From positions 1 through 41,362 of the forward strand of contig CALKHQ010000241.1 in the NCBI GenBank assembly GCA_937988735.1: a DNA stretch of 41,362 bases, read 5' to 3'. Of the stretch, positions 16,789-25,372 are shown piece after piece. This DNA is from an uncultured Alphaproteobacteria bacterium. GTDB lineage: Bacteria; Pseudomonadota; Alphaproteobacteria; CALKHQ01. The first letter of the stretch is position 1; each line of letters starts with the position of its first letter. Both the position numbers and the translations under genes were made by a program. A model generated the notes under the pieces. That model was not told the DNA's origin. It ran no database searches and was given only the letters and a program-made list of their open reading frames with translations.

Positions 16789-18162
16789 CTACAGGATGAA
16801 GCGGCTGAGGTCGGCGTTCCTGGCGAGGTCGGCGACGCGGGCGTGGACCATGGCGGCGTCGATCCGCACCGTCTCCCCGTCGCGGTCGGGCGCGCTGAAG
16901 CTCACGTCCTCCAGCAGGCGCTCCATCACCGTGTGCAGCCGGCGGGCGCCGATGTTCTCGACGTTCTGGTTGATCGAGACCGCCAGCTCCGCGATCGCGT
17001 CGATGGCGTCGTCGGTGAACTCAAGCGTGACACCCTCGGTCGCGAGCAGCGCGGTGTACTGCTTCACCAGGCTCGCCTGCGGCTCGGTCAGGATGCGGCG
17101 GAAATCGTCCTTGGTCAGCGCCTTCAGCGACACCCGGATCGGCAGCCGGCCCTGCAGCTCGGGCAGCAGGTCCGACGGCTTCGCCAGGTGGAAGGCGCCG
17201 GAGGCGATGAACAGCACGTGATCCGTCTTCACCGGCCCGTGCTTGGTGGATACGGTGGTGCCCTCGATCAGCGGCAGCAGGTCGCGCTGCACGCCTTCGC
17301 GGCTGACGTCGGCGCCGGAGCGCTCGGAGCGGGCGGTGATCTTGTCGATCTCGTCGATGAAGACGATGCCGTTCTCCTCCACCGCCTCGATGGCGACGCG
17401 GACCACCTTCTCCTGGTCCAGCAGCTTGTCGCTCTCCTCGGCCATCAGCTGGTCGTAGGATTCGGCCACCGTCATCTTGCGCCGCCGGGTGCGGCCGCCC
17501 ATCGCCTTGCCGAAGATGTCGCCCAGGTTGATCGCGCCGATCTGGGCGCCGGGCATTCCGGGAATGTCGAGCGTCGGCAGCGTGAAGCCGCTGGTGTCGG
17601 CGACGTCGAGTTCGATCTCGCGGTCGTTCAGCTCACCGTTCCGCAGCCGGCGGCGGAAGGCGTCGCGGGTGGCCTGGCCGGCCGTCTCGCCGACCAGCGC
17701 GTTCAGCACGCGCTCCTCGGCCGCGAGCTCGGCGCGGGCCGCCACCTCCTTGCGCATCCGCTCGCGTGTCTGGACGATGCTGATCTCGACGAGGTCGCGG
17801 ATGATCTGCTCCACGTCGCGGCCGACGTAACCGACCTCGGTGAACTTGGTCGCCTCGACCTTGAGGAACGGCGCGTCGGCGAGCCGGGCGAGGCGGCGGG
17901 CGATCTCGGTCTTGCCGCAGCCGGTGGGCCCGATCATCAGGATGTTCTTCGGCTGCACCTCCTCGCGCAGCCCTTCCGGAAGCTGCCGCCGGCGCCAGCG
18001 GTTCCGCAGCGCGATGGCGACGGCGCGCTTGGCCTCGGCCTGGCCGATGATGTGGCGGTCCAGCTCGGAGACGATCTCGCGCGGGCTGAAGGCGGCCGGT
18101 CCCGGCCTGCCCTCCCGGCGCGGGCCGGACGACGTGGGCAGCTGTGCAGCTGTGGTGTCCAT
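16789..18162 (-). CDS. hslU: ATP-dependent protease ATPase subunit HslU (ClpY)
   Basis: AAA+ unfoldase that feeds substrates to the HslV peptidase. From the ATG at 18162 the product is 457 residues, near the usual length of about 440. It opens with FSPREIVSELDRHIIGQAEAKRAVAIALRNR, then Walker A GPTGCGKT (78-85), the pore loop GYVGRDVE, the inserted I-domain (about 115-250), Walker B IVFIDEIDKI, and ends NADLSRFIL, the C-terminal tail that docks into HslV. The start overlaps the hslV stop by one base (TGATG), indicating coupled translation. The longer open frame upstream reads through hslV in the wrong frame. Confidence 0.97.
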   Translation of the reverse strand: MDTTAAQLPTSSGPRREGRPGPAAFSPREIVSELDRHIIGQAEAKRAVAIALRNRWRRRQLPEGLREEVQPKNILMIGPTGCGKTEIARRLARLADAPFLKVEATKFTEVGYVGRDVEQIIRDLVEISIVQTRERMRKEVAARAELAAEERVLNALVGETAGQATRDAFRRRLRNGELNDREIELDVADTSGFTLPTLDIPGMPGAQIGAINLGDIFGKAMGGRTRRRKMTVAESYDQLMAEESDKLLDQEKVVRVAIEAVEENGIVFIDEIDKITARSERSGADVSREGVQRDLLPLIEGTTVSTKHGPVKTDHVLFIASGAFHLAKPSDLLPELQGRLPIRVSLKALTKDDFRRILTEPQASLVKQYTALLATEGVTLEFTDDAIDAIAELAVSINQNVENIGARRLHTVMERLLEDVSFSAPDRDGETVRIDAAMVHARVADLARNADLSRFIL

Positions 18163-18701
18163 CAGAGACTTTCGATCACGATATTGTCGTTGGTGTAGAT
18201 GCAGATGCCGGCAGCAATGGCCATCGCGCGCCGCGCGATCGCCTCGGCGTCCATGTCGGTGCGGTCGATGAGCGCGCGGGCGGCCGCCAGGGCGTAGGCG
18301 CCGCCGGAGCCGATGCCGATCAGGCCGTCGTCGGGCTCGATCACGTCGCCGTTGCCGGAAAGGACCAGGCTGTTGCCTGCGTCGGCCACCGCCATCATCG
18401 CCTCCAGGCGACGGAGATAGCGGTCGGTCCGCCAGTCCTTCGCCAGCTCGACCGCCGCCCGCACCAGCTGGCCGGGATGCTGCTCCAGCTTCGCCTCCAG
18501 CCGCTCGAACAGCGTGAAGGCGTCGGCCGTGGCGCCGGCGAAGCCGGCAATGACCGAGCCGTCGGCCAGCCGGCGCACCTTGCGCGCCGTCGCCTTCATG
18601 ACCGTGTTGCCGAGGGTGACCTGGCCGTCGCCGGCGACGACCACCTTGCCGTCCTTGCGCACCGACAGGATCGTCGTGCCGTGCAGGAGGGTTTCTGACA
18701 T
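18162..18701 (-). CDS. hslV: ATP-dependent protease peptidase subunit HslV (ClpQ)
   Basis: Threonine peptidase that forms the double-hexamer core of the HslVU protease. The product is 179 residues from the ATG at 18701. The N-terminus is MSETLLHGTTILSVRKDGK; the family matures before the Thr of TTIL, so the active nucleophile should be Thr9 after removal of an eight-residue leader, longer than the single Met of E. coli. Other conserved segments are GDGQVTLGNTVMK, GFAGATADAFTLFERLE, ELAKDWRTDR and GIGSGGAYALAAARAL. It is followed by hslU with a one-base overlap and is divergent from hisH. Confidence 0.97.
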   Translation of the reverse strand: MSETLLHGTTILSVRKDGKVVVAGDGQVTLGNTVMKATARKVRRLADGSVIAGFAGATADAFTLFERLEAKLEQHPGQLVRAAVELAKDWRTDRYLRRLEAMMAVADAGNSLVLSGNGDVIEPDDGLIGIGSGGAYALAAARALIDRTDMDAEAIARRAMAIAAGICIYTNDNIVIESL

Positions 18702-18821
18702 TGCGCTCCCGGAATCGCTTGCACGCGCACGCCGAACTCGTGCACATCGCCTTCGGATGTGGGGCATCCGCCGCCTTCGTTCAAGCGAGGCGGCGTCGCA
18801 CCCGGACACTGGGCAGGACAG

Positions 18822-19484
18822 ATGGCGGAAACGGTCGCGATCGTCGACTACGGAGCGGGCAACCTGCGCTCGGTCGCCAACGCGATGCTGCGGGTGGCGG
18901 GGGAGATGGCCGATCCGCCACGGGTGCTGGTGACGGCCGAGGCCGAAGCGGTGGCGGCGGCCGACCGGGTGGTGCTGCCCGGGGTCGGCGCCTTCGCCGA
19001 CTGCATGGCCGGGCTGACCGCCATCGACGGCATGGCGGAGGCGCTGGAGGCCGCGGTGCGGCGCGCGGCGCGGCCGTTTCTCGGCATCTGCGTCGGCATG
19101 CAGCTCATGGCCACCGTGGGCCGCGAGCACGGCGACCATGCCGGGCTCGGCTGGCTGGCGGGCGAGGTCGTGCCGCTGGGCGCGCGGTCCGGCCCCGACG
19201 GGCGCCGGCTGAAGGTCCCGCACATGGGGTGGAATGCGCTCGCGCCCCGTGCCATATCACATCCGGTGCTGGCAGGGCTGCCGGAGGAGGCGCATGTCTA
19301 CTTCGTCCACAGCTACCATTTCCGCGCCGACGACGGGTCGGTGGTGGTGGCGGAAACCGACTACGGCGGCCCCATCGTGGCGTCGGTCGGCCGCGACACC
19401 CTGTTCGGCACCCAGTTCCATCCGGAGAAGAGCCAGGCGATCGGCCTGCGCATCCTGCGCAACTTCCTCGAGTGGCGGCCCTGA
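18822..19484 (+). CDS. hisH: Imidazole glycerol phosphate synthase, glutaminase subunit HisH
   Basis: Class I glutamine amidotransferase that supplies ammonia to HisF in histidine and AICAR synthesis. From the ATG at 18822, preceded by GGGCAGGACAG, the product is 220 residues and begins with the typical TVAIVDYGAGNLRSV. The triad is Cys90 (LGICVGMQLM), His200 and Glu202 (GTQFHPEKS). The PGVGAFADCM oxyanion segment is present. A longer start at 18759 adds 21 residues with no family match. It heads hisH-GNAT-hisA-hisF-hisE-HIT; hisB, which often precedes hisH in alphaproteobacteria, is not here. Confidence 0.96.
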   Translation: MAETVAIVDYGAGNLRSVANAMLRVAGEMADPPRVLVTAEAEAVAAADRVVLPGVGAFADCMAGLTAIDGMAEALEAAVRRAARPFLGICVGMQLMATVGREHGDHAGLGWLAGEVVPLGARSGPDGRRLKVPHMGWNALAPRAISHPVLAGLPEEAHVYFVHSYHFRADDGSVVVAETDYGGPIVASVGRDTLFGTQFHPEKSQAIGLRILRNFLEWRP

Positions 19485-20057
19485 ATGAGCAACCGTCGCG
19501 CCGGCCGCGAGCGACGCACCGTCCCGCCTGCGCCCACGATCGGGGTGGAGCGCCTGCTCTCCTTCACCGAGGGCGACCTTGCCGACCTCTGCGACGCCGC
19601 CGAGGATGCGATCGAGGCCGGGGGCGGCTTCGGCTGGCTGAAGCCGCCGCCGCGGCACGTGATGGAGAGCTACTGGCAGGGCGTGCTGCTCGTGCCGGGG
19701 CGGGAGCTGTTCGTCGCGCGGCTGGACGGCGTGATCGCCGGCTCGGCCCAGCTTGTCCATCCGCCGAAGAACAACGAGGCGCAGGCCTTCGCCGCCCATC
19801 TCACCACCAGCTTCGTCGCGCCCTGGGCGCGCGGCCACGGCCTTGCCCGCGCCCTGCTGACCGCAGTCGAGCAGGAGGCGATCGACTGCGGCTACCAGGT
19901 CCTCAAGCTCGACGTGCGCGAGACCCAGGCCGCCGCCATCGCCCTCTACGAGAGCCGCGGCTACGTCCGCTGGGGCGTCGATCCCTACTACGCCCAGGTG
20001 GAGGGCAAGGTGATTCGCGGCTTCTACTACTACAAGACGCTGGTGGTGACCCCGTGA
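19485..20057 (+). CDS. GNAT family N-acetyltransferase
   Basis: Predicted acetyl-CoA-dependent N-acetyltransferase of 190 residues; acceptor unknown. The acetyl-CoA-binding motif A is VAPWARGHGLARALLTAVEQEA (shown here in part: ARGHGLARALL, about residues 112-122), followed by LDVRETQAAAIALYESRGYVRWG, the usual motif B. The first 20 residues are basic and not conserved. The ATG comes immediately after the hisH stop codon, so it is translated from the his transcript. Its position inside the his cluster does not by itself imply a role in histidine synthesis. Confidence 0.9.
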   Translation: MSNRRAGRERRTVPPAPTIGVERLLSFTEGDLADLCDAAEDAIEAGGGFGWLKPPPRHVMESYWQGVLLVPGRELFVARLDGVIAGSAQLVHPPKNNEAQAFAAHLTTSFVAPWARGHGLARALLTAVEQEAIDCGYQVLKLDVRETQAAAIALYESRGYVRWGVDPYYAQVEGKVIRGFYYYKTLVVTP

Positions 20058-20090
20058 CCGCCACTGCAGCCCGCACCGCGTGAATCCGAC

Positions 20091-20816
20091 ATGATCCTGT
20101 ATCCCGCCATCGACCTGAAGGACGGCCAGTGCGTGCGCCTGCTGCGCGGCGACATGGCGGCCGCCACCACCTACAACCCCGACCCGGCCGCCCAGGCCCG
20201 GGCCTTCCGCGACCAGGGCTTCGCCTGGATCCACGTGGTCGATCTGGACGGCGCCTTTGCCGGCCGCTCGGTCAACGGCGCGGCCGTCGATGCGATCCTG
20301 GCCGCCGTGGACCTGCCGCTGCAGCTCGGCGGGGGGATCCGCGACATGGCCGCCATCGAGGGCTGGCTGGGGCGCGGCGTCGCCCGCGTCGTGCTGGGCA
20401 CGGCGGCGGTGAAGGATCCGGCGTTGGTGACCCGGACCTGCGCCGCCTTCCCCGGCCGGATCGCCGTCGGCATCGACGCCCGCGACGGCCGGGTGGCGGT
20501 GGAAGGCTGGGCCGACACCTCCGACGTGCTCGCGATCGACCTTGCCCGCCGCTTCGAGGACGCCGGCGTGGCGGCGATCATCTACACCGACATCGACCGC
20601 GACGGCGCGCTGGCCGGCCCCAACGTCGCCGCCACCGCGGCGCTGGCCCGCGCCGTCCGCATCCCGGTGATCGCCTCGGGCGGCGTCTCGTCTCTGGACG
20701 ACCTCGCGGCGCTGAAGGCGCTGGAGGCGGACGGGGTCGCCGGCGTGATCAGCGGGCGGGCGCTCTACGACGGCCGCATCGACCCGGCCGCGGCATTGCA
20801 GCTGCTGGCGGCGTGA
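20091..20816 (+). CDS. hisA: HisA, ProFAR isomerase
   Basis: 1-(5-phosphoribosyl)-5-[(5-phosphoribosylamino)methylideneamino]imidazole-4-carboxamide isomerase, the Amadori step of histidine synthesis. The protein is a 241-residue TIM barrel. The catalytic aspartates are Asp8 (YPAIDLKDGQCVRL) and the one in VGIDARDGRVAVEGW (about 129). Phosphate sites are LGGGIRDM and ASGGVSSLDDL. It lies 33 bases after the GNAT gene, and hisF begins one base after its stop. Confidence 0.97.
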   Translation: MILYPAIDLKDGQCVRLLRGDMAAATTYNPDPAAQARAFRDQGFAWIHVVDLDGAFAGRSVNGAAVDAILAAVDLPLQLGGGIRDMAAIEGWLGRGVARVVLGTAAVKDPALVTRTCAAFPGRIAVGIDARDGRVAVEGWADTSDVLAIDLARRFEDAGVAAIIYTDIDRDGALAGPNVAATAALARAVRIPVIASGGVSSLDDLAALKALEADGVAGVISGRALYDGRIDPAAALQLLAA

Positions 20817-20817
20817 G

Positions 20818-21579
20818 ATGCTGAAGGCGCGCGTCATCCCCTGCCTCGACGTCCACGCCGGCCGCGTGGTCAAGGGCGTCAACTTTGTCGACCTGCGCGA
20901 CGCCGGCGATCCGGTGGAGCAGGCCGAGATCTACGACGCCCAGGGCGCCGACGAGCTCTGTTTCCTCGACATCACCGCCAGCCACGAGGAGCGGGAGACG
21001 ATCTGCGATGTCGTCGCCCGCACCGCGGCGCGCGTGTTCATGCCGCTCACCGTCGGCGGCGGCGTCCGGACGGTGGAAGACGTGCGCCGGCTGCTGCTCG
21101 CCGGGGCCGACAAGGTGTCGATCAACACCGCGGCGGTGGCCCGGCCCGAGTTCGTCGGCGAGGCGGCCCAGAAGTTCGGCACCCAGTGCATCGTCGTCGC
21201 CATCGACGCCAAGCAGGTGGCGCCCGGCCGCTGGGAAGTCTTCACCCACGGCGGCCGCCGTCCGACCGGCCTGGAGGCGGTGGCCTGGGCGCAGCGCATG
21301 GCCGACCTCGGCGCCGGCGAGATCCTGCTCACCTCGATGGACCGCGACGGCACGCGCAGCGGCTTCGACATCGCGCTGACGCGCGCCGTCTCCGATGCGG
21401 TGCCCGTGCCCGTGATCGCTTCCGGCGGCGTCGGCAGCCTGGATCACCTGGTCGAAGGCGTGCGCGACGGCCATGCGTCGGCGGTGCTGGCCGCCTCCAT
21501 CTTCCATTTCGGCGAGGCGACGATCGGCGAGGCCAAGGCGAAGCTGGCCGCAGCCGGCGTTCCGGTGCGGCTGCACTAG
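20818..21579 (+). CDS. hisF: Imidazole glycerol phosphate synthase, cyclase subunit HisF
   Basis: Cyclase partner of HisH; uses ammonia and PRFAR to make imidazole glycerol phosphate and AICAR. The protein is 253 residues, a TIM barrel. Catalytic residues are Asp11 (VIPCLDVHAGRVVKGVNF) and the Asp of VVAIDAKQV (about 130). Other motifs are VGGGVRTVEDVRRLL, NTAAVARPEF and ASGGVGSLDHL. It starts one base after hisA and ends 19 bases before hisE. Confidence 0.98.
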   Translation: MLKARVIPCLDVHAGRVVKGVNFVDLRDAGDPVEQAEIYDAQGADELCFLDITASHEERETICDVVARTAARVFMPLTVGGGVRTVEDVRRLLLAGADKVSINTAAVARPEFVGEAAQKFGTQCIVVAIDAKQVAPGRWEVFTHGGRRPTGLEAVAWAQRMADLGAGEILLTSMDRDGTRSGFDIALTRAVSDAVPVPVIASGGVGSLDHLVEGVRDGHASAVLAASIFHFGEATIGEAKAKLAAAGVPVRLH

Positions 21580-21598
21580 CGGTCGGAGGAGATCAGCG

Positions 21599-21961
21599 AT
21601 GGCCGACGGACCCGAGGTGCTGGAGCGGCTCTACGCCGTGATCGCGAGCCGCCGCGGTGCCGGCCGCGAAACCTCCTATACCGCGCGCCTGCTGGCCGAC
21701 GGGCCGGAGCGGATCGCGCAGAAGGTGGGCGAGGAGGCCGTGGAGACGGTGCTCGCCTCGATCAACGCCGAAACCCGCGGCTGCGCCCGGCTGGTGTCGG
21801 AGAGCGCCGACCTCCTTTATCATCTGCTGGTGCTGTGGGCCGCCTGCGGCGCCACGCCGGCCGACGTGTGGGCCGAGCTCGCGCGGCGCGAGGGGCGGTC
21901 GGGGCTGGCGGAGAAGGCGGCGCGGGGCAGGTCCGGCGCAACAGGAGACGAAGGGGCATGA
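21599..21961 (+). CDS. hisE: Phosphoribosyl-ATP pyrophosphatase HisE
   Basis: Hydrolyses phosphoribosyl-ATP to phosphoribosyl-AMP and pyrophosphate, the second step of histidine synthesis. The protein is 120 residues, an all-alpha MazG-like enzyme; signature AQKVGEEAVETVLA with metal-binding glutamates, then ESADLLYHLLVLW with Glu and Asp. The ATG at 21599 is preceded by GGAGGAGATCAGCG, a clear ribosome site. It is a stand-alone HisE, not a HisIE fusion; hisI is not in the window. Its stop overlaps the HIT gene start (ATGA). Confidence 0.95.
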   Translation: MADGPEVLERLYAVIASRRGAGRETSYTARLLADGPERIAQKVGEEAVETVLASINAETRGCARLVSESADLLYHLLVLWAACGATPADVWAELARREGRSGLAEKAARGRSGATGDEGA

Positions 21962-22317
21962 GCTACGACCGCAACAACGTCTTCGCCCGCATCCTGCGGG
22001 GCGAGATCCCCTGCGACAAGGTCTACGAGGACGAGCACGTCCTCGCCTTCCGCGACATCCGGCCCCAGGCGCCGGTCCACGTGCTGGTGATCCCGAAGAG
22101 CGAGCACGTGTCGCTGCAGGATTTCGGCGCCGGTGCGACGCCGGAGCAGGCGGCGGCGCTGTGGGCGGCGATCCCGAAGATCGCGGCGCAGGAGGGGATC
22201 GCCGACAGCGGCTACCGGATCATCGCCAACACCGGCCTCAACGGCGGCCAGGAAGTGCCGCACTTCCACGTCCACATCCTCGGCGGCCGGCGGCTCGGGC
22301 GGATGCTGCCGGAGTAG
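21958..22317 (+). CDS. HIT family (HINT-like) nucleotide-binding protein
   Basis: Histidine-triad protein of 119 residues, similar to HinT-type purine nucleoside phosphoramidases. The N-terminal FARILRGEIPCDKVYEDEH and LAFRDIRPQAPVHVLVIPK are typical. The triad HFHVHILGG (His-x-His-x-His) near residue 105 contains the active His. It overlaps hisE by four bases and ends the his transcript, converging on the xre gene. It may act on adenylylated metabolites, but no histidine-pathway role is established. Confidence 0.95.
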   Translation: MSYDRNNVFARILRGEIPCDKVYEDEHVLAFRDIRPQAPVHVLVIPKSEHVSLQDFGAGATPEQAAALWAAIPKIAAQEGIADSGYRIIANTGLNGGQEVPHFHVHILGGRRLGRMLPE

Positions 22318-22326
22318 CCGCGCCCG

Positions 22327-22689
22327 TCAGTCGCCGAGCGTCCGGTCCAGCGCCGCCAGCAGCGCGGCCGCCTCGCCTTCGGTCAGGCGGGAGACGTCGC
22401 GGGCCAGCCGGTTGGCGAGCTCGGTGTGGGCCGGGCTGAGGCCGGCAGTGTCCACCACCACCCGCGGGTGCGACAGCGCCGCCAGCCGCTGCATCTCTTC
22501 GAAATCGTCCCAGATCAGGTGGAAGTATTCGCAGACCTGGACCACCAGCGCCGGGCTGGGCAGGCCGCGGTGACCGTGCTCCAGCGCCGACAGGTAGGCG
22601 GCGGAGAGCTGGAGGTCGGCCGCCATCTTCTTCAGCGACACGCCCCGTGCCGCCCGCAGTTCCCGCAGCTTGCGGCCGAAGGGGGTCAC
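22327..22689 (-). CDS. XRE-type helix-turn-helix DNA-binding protein
   Basis: Small transcription factor of 120 residues. A lambda-repressor-like HTH spans about residues 3-60 (GRKLRELRAARGVSLKKMA, then SAAYLSALEHGHRGLPSPAL). The second half is helical, without a recognised ligand domain. The GTG start at 22689 overlaps the smr stop (GTGA), so the two are translationally coupled; longer frames upstream run through smr in the wrong frame. An HTH protein after smr is a common alphaproteobacterial arrangement. Its targets are unknown; it could regulate its own operon or the upstream lut genes. Confidence 0.87.
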   Translation of the reverse strand: MTPFGRKLRELRAARGVSLKKMAADLQLSAAYLSALEHGHRGLPSPALVVQVCEYFHLIWDDFEEMQRLAALSHPRVVVDTAGLSPAHTELANRLARDVSRLTEGEAAALLAALDRTLGD

Positions 22690-23216
22690 CGCTTCCGGCG
22701 CAGCAGGACGTAGAACGCCCCGCCGCCGCCATGGGCTGGCTGTGCCTCGGTGAAGGCGAGCACATGCGGGCGGATCGACGGCAGGTTCAGCCAGTCGCCG
22801 AGCCGGCGGCGCAGGATGCCGCCGCCCTGGCCGCCCTTCCCCGTGATCACGAGCAGGCAACGGCGCCCGGCCGCCACCGAATCCGCGATCACATGCTCGA
22901 TGCGGCTGTGCGCGGCGGCCTGGGTCATGCCGTGCAGGTCGATCACCGCGTCGATCGGAAGCTGCCCGCGCTTCAGCCGCTCCATCCGCCGGCGGTCGAC
23001 ACCGGCCGCCTCGCCTGCCCGGAGCTCGGGCGCAGGAGCGGGCTGTGCCCTTGGCGCCGGGGTCGCGGCCGCTCGCGCCCGGGGAACCGCCGGCATCTCG
23101 GCTGCGGGCACGACCGGCGGCGGCGGGGGCACCGTCTGCGGATCCAGCGGCCGGACGTCCGCCGTCACCTCCCGCCACAGGGCCCGCTCATCGGCGGTCA
23201 ACCGACGGCCAGGCAT
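22686..23216 (-). CDS. Smr/MutS2-domain protein
   Basis: Smr-domain protein of 176 residues; Smr domains are nucleic-acid nicking or RNA-cleaving modules, and the stand-alone bacterial forms are poorly characterised. The N-terminal half (1-85) is Pro/Ala-rich and probably disordered. The Smr domain (about 86-175) has IDLHGMTQAAAHSRIEHVI and VITGKGGQGGGILRRRLGDWL, the DLHG and GKG motifs. The ATG at 23216 is used. It lies 31 bases after lutC and overlaps the HTH gene, so it is probably read with them. Confidence 0.92.
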   Translation of the reverse strand: MPGRRLTADERALWREVTADVRPLDPQTVPPPPPVVPAAEMPAVPRARAAATPAPRAQPAPAPELRAGEAAGVDRRRMERLKRGQLPIDAVIDLHGMTQAAAHSRIEHVIADSVAAGRRCLLVITGKGGQGGGILRRRLGDWLNLPSIRPHVLAFTEAQPAHGGGGAFYVLLRRKR

Positions 23217-23247
23217 GACGGGTCATGCTGCCCCGCTGTGACACGTG

Positions 23248-23943
23248 TCACAGCGGTCTGTTTCGCGCGGCGTCACGCACCAGGATGATGTGCAGCCGGC
23301 GCGGACCGTGGGCCCCGAGCTGGATCTTCTGCTCGATGTCGCCGGTGCGCGACGGGCCGGTGATGAAGTTGACCACGCGCGGCATGAACCGGCCGTCGCG
23401 GCTGTCGCCCCTGAGCTTCCGCCACCCGTCTTCGTACGTACCGACGACCCGGTCGTGCGGCAGCACCACGATGTGGCTGTCGGGCAGGAAGTTCAGCGTC
23501 GTCGGATGTTCCGGGCCGGAGGCAGCCATCAGCGTGCCGGTCTCTGCCACGCCGGCGAAGGCGGAGGTGACGCCGGCCTCCGTCGATCCCTCGGCCTTTC
23601 CGCGGGTGATCTCCAGCAGCGGCCGCTTCTCCCACGGGACGGCGTCCAGCAGCGGATCCGGCGCGACCGTCAGCCGGCTCGGCAGGTTCTCGCCGGCGAG
23701 GTAGCCCGCCACCGCCTCCGGCACGTCGTCCAGGCTGTCGACCTCGACCACGGTCGCGTTGACTGCCCGCGCCATCTCGGCGAACAGCGCCACCTGCTGG
23801 TCGTGCGGAAGCAGGGCGCGGCACGGGATGGTGTTCGCCGGGTGCTCGGCGAGGCGGCGCTCCAGCGCCTCCGCGTCGGCACCCTCGGGGGTCGCCCGGC
23901 CGAGGGCGGTGCGGATCCGGCGGAAGATGGCGTCGCGGCTCAC
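23248..23943 (-). CDS. lutC: LutC, LUD-domain lactate utilisation protein
   Basis: Third subunit of the LutABC L-lactate oxidation system. The protein is 231 residues with one LUD (DUF162) domain: AFAGVAETGTLMAASGPEH and ITGPSRTGDIEQKIQLGAHGP (partial matches to the family's nucleotide-like binding region). The GTG start at 23943 overlaps the lutB stop (GTGA), so lutB and lutC are translationally coupled. LutC is thought to work with the iron-sulfur proteins LutA and LutB to pass electrons from lactate oxidation to the respiratory chain. Confidence 0.95.
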   Translation of the reverse strand: MSRDAIFRRIRTALGRATPEGADAEALERRLAEHPANTIPCRALLPHDQQVALFAEMARAVNATVVEVDSLDDVPEAVAGYLAGENLPSRLTVAPDPLLDAVPWEKRPLLEITRGKAEGSTEAGVTSAFAGVAETGTLMAASGPEHPTTLNFLPDSHIVVLPHDRVVGTYEDGWRKLRGDSRDGRFMPRVVNFITGPSRTGDIEQKIQLGAHGPRRLHIILVRDAARNRPL

Positions 23944-25367
23944 TTTCGACCCTCGCGGCTGCGGCGCGCCCACTGGCTGTGAAAGGTCCCTCCTTCCGGC
24001 GCCGGCATGTCGCGCACGCTGGTCCATCCGCCGGCGAACGGCAGCCGCGACAGCCTGCCCCGCCGTCCGGCGAGCAGGCGCAGCACCCGGTTGCCGATCC
24101 CGGCGGCGACCCGGTACAGCCGCGGCCGCCGGGCGAAGAATGCCCACCCGGCGAGCCCGTAGCGCGCGGCGGCCGGTGCCAGCCGGCGCTCGAACTCCAC
24201 GTTGCGCCAGTTGCGCAGCAGCTTCGGCAGCGGGATGCGCACCGGGCACACGCTCTCGCAGCGCCCGCAGAAGGTGGAGGCGTTGGGCAGGTGCCGGGCG
24301 TTCTCGATCCCGGTCAGTGCCGGCGTCCAGATCGAGCCGATCGGTCCCGGATAGACCCAGCCGTAGGCGTGGCCGCCGACGGCGGCATAGACCGGGCAGT
24401 GGTTCATGCAGGCGCCGCAGCGGATGCAGCGCAGCGCCTCGCGGAACTGGCTCGCCAGCATGTCGAGCCGGCCGTTGTCCACCAGCACCACGTGGAACTG
24501 CTCCGGCCCGTCCGGGTCGCCGGGACGGCGCGGCCCGGTCGAGAAGGTGGTGTAGGCGGAGAATTCCTGCCCCGTCGCCGAACGCGCCAGCACCCGGAGC
24601 AGGGTGGTCGCGTCCTCGAGCGTCGGCACCACCTTCTCCACCCCGACCACCACGATGTGGATCTTCGGCAGTGTCTGGGTCAGGTCGCCGTTGCCCTCGT
24701 TGGTGACGATGACGGTGGAGCCGGTCTCCGCGATCAGGAAGTTGGCGCCCGTGATGCCCACGTCGGCGGCAAGGAACCGTTCGCGCAGCACCGCGCGCGC
24801 CTCGTCCAGCAGCTGGCGCGGCTCGGCCAGGGGCCGGTCGGGCGGGAACTGCTTGTGGTGCTCGTAGAAGGCATCGCTGATCTGCTCCTGCACCACGTGG
24901 ATCGCCGGCGCGATGATGTGGCTCGGCGGCTCGTTGCGGAGCTGGATGATGTACTCGCCGAGATCGGTCTCGACCGGGATCATCCCGTTCGCCTCGAGGA
25001 AGGCGTTGAGCCCGATCTCCTCGGTGACCATCGACTTGCCCTTTGTCACCGTCTTCGCGCCCACCGACCGGCAGATGGCGAGCACGGTGTTGCGCGCTTC
25101 CTCGGCGGTCTCGCACCAGTGCACATGCCCGCCCTGCGCCAGCACCTGCTGCTCGAAGCGCTCGAGGTAGAAGTCGAGGTTGGCGAGCGCGTGGTCCTTG
25201 ATGTCCCGCGCCTCGTCGCGCAGCCTCTCGAACTCGGGCAGCTTCTCCGCGGCAATGCGGCGCTTGTCGATGAAGCCGACCTTCACGTTGTGCAGCGCGC
25301 GCTGCAGCGTCGCGTCGCGCAGCGCGGCATGGGCGTTCTGCTTGAAGCTCTGGCTGGACTGGTGCAT
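23940..25367 (-). CDS. lutB: LutB, iron-sulfur LUD-domain lactate utilisation protein
   Basis: Iron-sulfur subunit of LutABC, 475 residues. The N-terminal LUD domain (about 60-290) includes KTVTKGKSMVTEEIGL and ITGANFLIAETGSTVIVTNEGN. Two ferredoxin-type 4Fe-4S motifs follow: CIRCGACMNHCPVY (about 313-326) and CGRCESVCPVRIPLP (about 364-378). The C-terminal part (about 390-475) is basic and variable. It starts five bases after the lutA stop and is coupled to lutC. Confidence 0.96.
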   Translation of the reverse strand: MHQSSQSFKQNAHAALRDATLQRALHNVKVGFIDKRRIAAEKLPEFERLRDEARDIKDHALANLDFYLERFEQQVLAQGGHVHWCETAEEARNTVLAICRSVGAKTVTKGKSMVTEEIGLNAFLEANGMIPVETDLGEYIIQLRNEPPSHIIAPAIHVVQEQISDAFYEHHKQFPPDRPLAEPRQLLDEARAVLRERFLAADVGITGANFLIAETGSTVIVTNEGNGDLTQTLPKIHIVVVGVEKVVPTLEDATTLLRVLARSATGQEFSAYTTFSTGPRRPGDPDGPEQFHVVLVDNGRLDMLASQFREALRCIRCGACMNHCPVYAAVGGHAYGWVYPGPIGSIWTPALTGIENARHLPNASTFCGRCESVCPVRIPLPKLLRNWRNVEFERRLAPAAARYGLAGWAFFARRPRLYRVAAGIGNRVLRLLAGRRGRLSRLPFAGGWTSVRDMPAPEGGTFHSQWARRSREGRK

Positions 25368-25372
25368 GACGG

